Shown: piece by piece, positions 61,942 through 64,000 of the stretch
Position numbering within the stretch: position 1 is the first letter of the stretch
Layout of the letters: every line of letters begins with the position of its first letter
Source of the DNA: Flammeovirgaceae bacterium UBA7330
Lineage (GTDB): Bacteria; Bacteroidota; Bacteroidia; Cytophagales; Cyclobacteriaceae
Length of the DNA: 64,000 bases
Assembly: GCA_002471275.1 (NCBI GenBank)
Contig: DKPQ01000017.1
Location: forward strand, 744,001-808,000
Direction of reading: 5' to 3'
The notes under the pieces: model-generated
What the model was told of the DNA's origin: nothing
Databases searched by the model: none
What the model saw: the letters and a program-made list of their open reading frames with translations, nothing else
Made by a program: the position numbers and the translations under genes

Positions 61942-62883
61942 CTACAAGTGAATATTGGGATCGACAATCTCAAATTGACCCTTTTCAATCATGTGTTTCG
62001 GGATGTTTGATTTGATGTATTCTTCCAGTTTTGTAATGAACCTGCGTTTGTCGTAGTTCTTTGTCACGATCAGACTGATTTCCCTTACTTTTTTTATTCC
62101 ACTAATGCTTTTGAGGTTGGCTTCCTGGTCGCCAGACAAACTCAGAGTGGACAATTCAGGAAGGATGGTCACACCTCCCATGGTATCTACCATTCGGATC
62201 AATGAGTCTATGGAATTGCTTCGGTAGATGAAGTTCTTTTCCTTACGCACTTTATTGAGGTCGCACAGATCATTTACCTGGTCACGAAAGCAATTTCCCT
62301 CATCCAGCAGCCAAAGGTTGTTGTAAGGGATATCTTCCAGTTTCATTTCATTACTATCACCGATAGATTTATCAGACAGGTAGAGATAAAAGGCCTCATA
62401 AAACAAGGGTATTGTTTGGATACCGCTTGTGGTTATTGGCGTAGAGATGATGCCCACATCATATTCACCATGTTTCACAGACTTTACCACATTTTCGGTA
62501 ATGGACTCATGAAAATCCAATCTGAAAGTGGGGTATTTATCCTGGATTCTGTTGGAAAAGAGTGGGACAAGAAAAGGTGCCAGGGTGGGAATGATCCCAA
62601 TTTTTAACTGACCAGTAAAAGATTCGGTAATTTCCTGAGAGAATCGTGAGAGCTGACTGGCACTGTTTAGGAGTTCCTGAGCTTTCGAAAGAAAGAGTTC
62701 ACCATCGGCAGTTACTTCCAGGGGCTTTGTTGACCTGTTGAATAAGGATATCCCAATTTCTTCTTCAAGTTTCTGGATTTGCAAACTAAGTGCTGGCTGA
62801 CTGATCCCTAGTTGTTCAGAAGCTTTTTTGAAGTTTTTAAATTTCTTCAGCCTGGTCGCATAAATAAGCTGATTTAGTGTCAT
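61942..62883 (-). CDS. oxyR: LysR-type hydrogen peroxide sensor OxyR
   Basis: The 313-residue regulator has an N-terminal winged helix (KASEQLGISQPALSLQIQKLEEEIGISLF) and a periplasmic-binding-like sensor domain. Cys198 and Cys207 lie in GNCFRDQVNDLCDL; the spacing of eight residues and the C-(F/L)RDQ context match OxyR Cys199 and Cys208 of E. coli, which form a disulfide on H2O2 exposure. It probably activates peroxide-defence genes such as the peroxiredoxin at 22895. A TAnnTTTG element lies upstream. Confidence 0.93.
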   Translation of the reverse strand: MTLNQLIYATRLKKFKNFKKASEQLGISQPALSLQIQKLEEEIGISLFNRSTKPLEVTADGELFLSKAQELLNSASQLSRFSQEITESFTGQLKIGIIPTLAPFLVPLFSNRIQDKYPTFRLDFHESITENVVKSVKHGEYDVGIISTPITTSGIQTIPLFYEAFYLYLSDKSIGDSNEMKLEDIPYNNLWLLDEGNCFRDQVNDLCDLNKVRKEKNFIYRSNSIDSLIRMVDTMGGVTILPELSTLSLSGDQEANLKSISGIKKVREISLIVTKNYDKRRFITKLEEYIKSNIPKHMIEKGQFEIVDPNIHL

Positions 62884-62917
62884 AAGAAAATCTTATTATT
62901 GTTGAGTTCTTATAACG

Positions 62918-62925
62918 CAAACTTA
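62918..62925 (-). promoter_or_regulatory. Candidate -7 element for oxyR
   Basis: The minus strand reads TAAGTTTG, an exact TAnnTTTG match, 35-42 bases upstream of the oxyR ATG at 62883. No -33 TTTG is found at the right distance, as expected for a weak or autoregulated LysR promoter. Confidence 0.4.
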
Positions 62926-63058
62926 TATTACAATTAGATGTCTGACCTGCTCAGGGCATGAAAAGTTGGAGGGACAATGCATTGACTTGAAATTATTTTT
63001 TCCGGCAAGCCAACCATTTTGATTAACTTTTAAGTACCACATAGAAAGATTATCGGAA

Positions 63059-63616
63059 TTGAGTCTTGATGACCATATAAAACGAAAACTGATCAAGGCG
63101 TGTATCAGGAATGAGCGAGCTGCACAAAAACAGCTTTATCAAACTTACTATGCATATGCCATGAGCATATGCCTACGGTATTCAAATTCAAAAGATGATG
63201 CAGTGGAGATTTTAAATGATGGTTTCATGAAAGTCTTTAAGTACTTGAAGGGCTTTGACGCAAAGAAACCTTTCAGACCCTGGTTTGGAAGGATCATGGT
63301 CAATGCAGCAATCGATCACTTTAATAAGAATAAGAGCAAGATTGAAACGAGCCAGCTTGAGAAAGCCCTGAATTTATCCGACAAATCGGATATTATTCAG
63401 GGTATTTCTTATGATGAGATTATAGATATGATGCAACAGTTACCTCCCTCATATAGGACCGTCTTTAACCTGTATGTAGTGGAGGGATTTACACACGAAG
63501 AAATAGCGAATCAATTGGGCGTGACAGTTGGGACAACAAAATCCAACCTGTTTAAGGCCAGAAAACATATGCGCGAAATTTTAGAAAAGGTTTTAGAAAA
63601 ACCATATGTCAAATAA
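63059..63616 (+). CDS. ECF RNA polymerase sigma factor
   Basis: This 185-residue factor has region 2 (QKQLYQTYYAYAMSICLRYSNSKDDAVEILNDGFMKVFKYL) and region 4 (LPPSYRTVFNLYVVEGFTHEEIANQLGVTVGTTKSNLFKARKHM, helix-turn-helix). The initiator is TTG 63059; no upstream ATG exists before an in-frame stop at 63020-63022. The next gene overlaps by 11 bases and encodes a membrane protein that may act as its anti-sigma factor. This sigma subtype differs from the FecI-like one at 51922. Confidence 0.93.
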   Translation: MSLDDHIKRKLIKACIRNERAAQKQLYQTYYAYAMSICLRYSNSKDDAVEILNDGFMKVFKYLKGFDAKKPFRPWFGRIMVNAAIDHFNKNKSKIETSQLEKALNLSDKSDIIQGISYDEIIDMMQQLPPSYRTVFNLYVVEGFTHEEIANQLGVTVGTTKSNLFKARKHMREILEKVLEKPYVK

Positions 63617-64000
63617 AGAGGAAAATATTGACCGTTTTGTAAAGAAGGTTATATCGCAATATGAGGTGCGATATGATGAAACTCATTGGGAGGCCCTGGA
63701 GAAGCAGCTGGATGCTGAGATGCCGGTTGTACCACCTGCCAGTCCGCTCTTAACCATTCCAACTATTATCATGTCTGTAGTAGGTGGGATGATCCTGATG
63801 CTTGGCATCCTCTGGATGGGAGGCACCTTCGATGATGATGAAGCGGGAGAATTGGTTGGTATGAATCCGGGAACAGAAGAAATAAAGAATGGGAATACGG
63901 AGGATGGAAAGCGGATTCAAATTGCAGGTACCCATAATTACCCGGAACCGAACAGAGAAAGTGGTCAGGATAAGGAGCAGGTTGGGTCGAGTATTGATCA
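63606..64000 (+). CDS. Membrane-anchored partner of the ECF sigma factor (C-terminus beyond window)
   Basis: The frame opens at ATG 63606, 11 bases before the sigma-factor stop, and runs off the edge after 131 codons. The N-terminal cytoplasmic part of about 48 residues (SNKEENIDRFVKKVISQYEVRYDETHWEALEKQL) contains the D-x-x-W-x-x-L-E-x-x-L pattern common to putative anti-sigma or sigma-associated membrane proteins in Bacteroidota. A single membrane helix (IPTIIMSVVGGMILMLGILWM) and an acidic periplasmic region follow. The missing C-terminus would decide its function. Confidence 0.75.
   Translation, partial: MSNKEENIDRFVKKVISQYEVRYDETHWEALEKQLDAEMPVVPPASPLLTIPTIIMSVVGGMILMLGILWMGGTFDDDEAGELVGMNPGTEEIKNGNTEDGKRIQIAGTHNYPEPNRESGQDKEQVGSSID

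Overview
The window looks like chromosomal DNA of a marine-type Bacteroidota, most likely a Cytophagales-like lineage. Four things point there. Two secreted proteins end in type IX secretion (T9SS) sorting domains (subtilase 26068-27717; 42273-43877). There are TonB-dependent receptors with carboxypeptidase-regulatory and STN domains beside a FecI/FecR pair. Many lipoproteins carry acidic residues right after the lipobox cysteine. Several genes are preceded by the Bacteroidota -7 element TAnnTTTG rather than by clear Shine-Dalgarno sites. I cannot name a genus. I see no tRNA, rRNA, CRISPR array, insertion sequence or prophage.

Layout. 1-9.2 kb: SPFH/prohibitin-like gene (cut by the window edge), ppc, an RRM RNA-binding protein, a lipoprotein sulfatase, an OmpA-like protein, a lysine-rich outer-membrane protein and tyrS. 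9.3-21.4 kb: an M48-like peptidase with a suspicious 5' end, holA, then a near-continuous run of TPR protein, beta-barrel, SPOR protein, ExbB/TolQ, ExbD/TolR, TonB/TolA-like, folC and trmB. This run looks like an envelope-energising (Tol- or Ton-like) module. 21.5-30.7 kb: FKBP lipoprotein, a degenerate TrpF-like barrel, a peroxiredoxin/thioredoxin/small-protein set, then mnmA, lipoprotein, T9SS subtilase, rpe and a TonB receptor in tight or overlapping order.

30.8-43.9 kb: LpoB-like and COG3014-like lipoproteins, small secreted and hypothetical proteins, gyrA, a TPR protein, an ABC-2 exporter pair, a beta-barrel and a T9SS cargo protein with a duplicated domain. 44-49.4 kb: an ion/osmotic cluster (MscS channel, stand-alone MgtE_N-CBS protein, full MgtE, a repetitive amphipathic protein, CorA). 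49.5-57.9 kb: a cell-surface signalling island, with three lipoproteins on the minus strand, then fecI, fecR and a TonB receptor, a small beta-barrel and another lipoprotein. Two of these lipoproteins (49988-50677 and 57123-57866) are paralogs flanking the receptor, and a 27-codon remnant of a third copy lies at 56075-56157. 58.3-64 kb: a small lipoprotein, hydroxyacid dehydrogenase, polyphosphate-glucokinase-like ROK kinase, DUF2911 protein, sugar-phosphate-isomerase-like protein, OxyR with both redox cysteines, and an ECF sigma factor with its membrane-anchored partner running off the end.

The main items for a second look are the lipoprotein family around the FecIR receptor with its pseudogene trace, the Tol-like operon with an internal inverted repeat, the homopolymer that disrupts the signal peptide of the M48 peptidase, the free-standing MgtE regulatory half, and the TrpF homolog without its catalytic cysteine.
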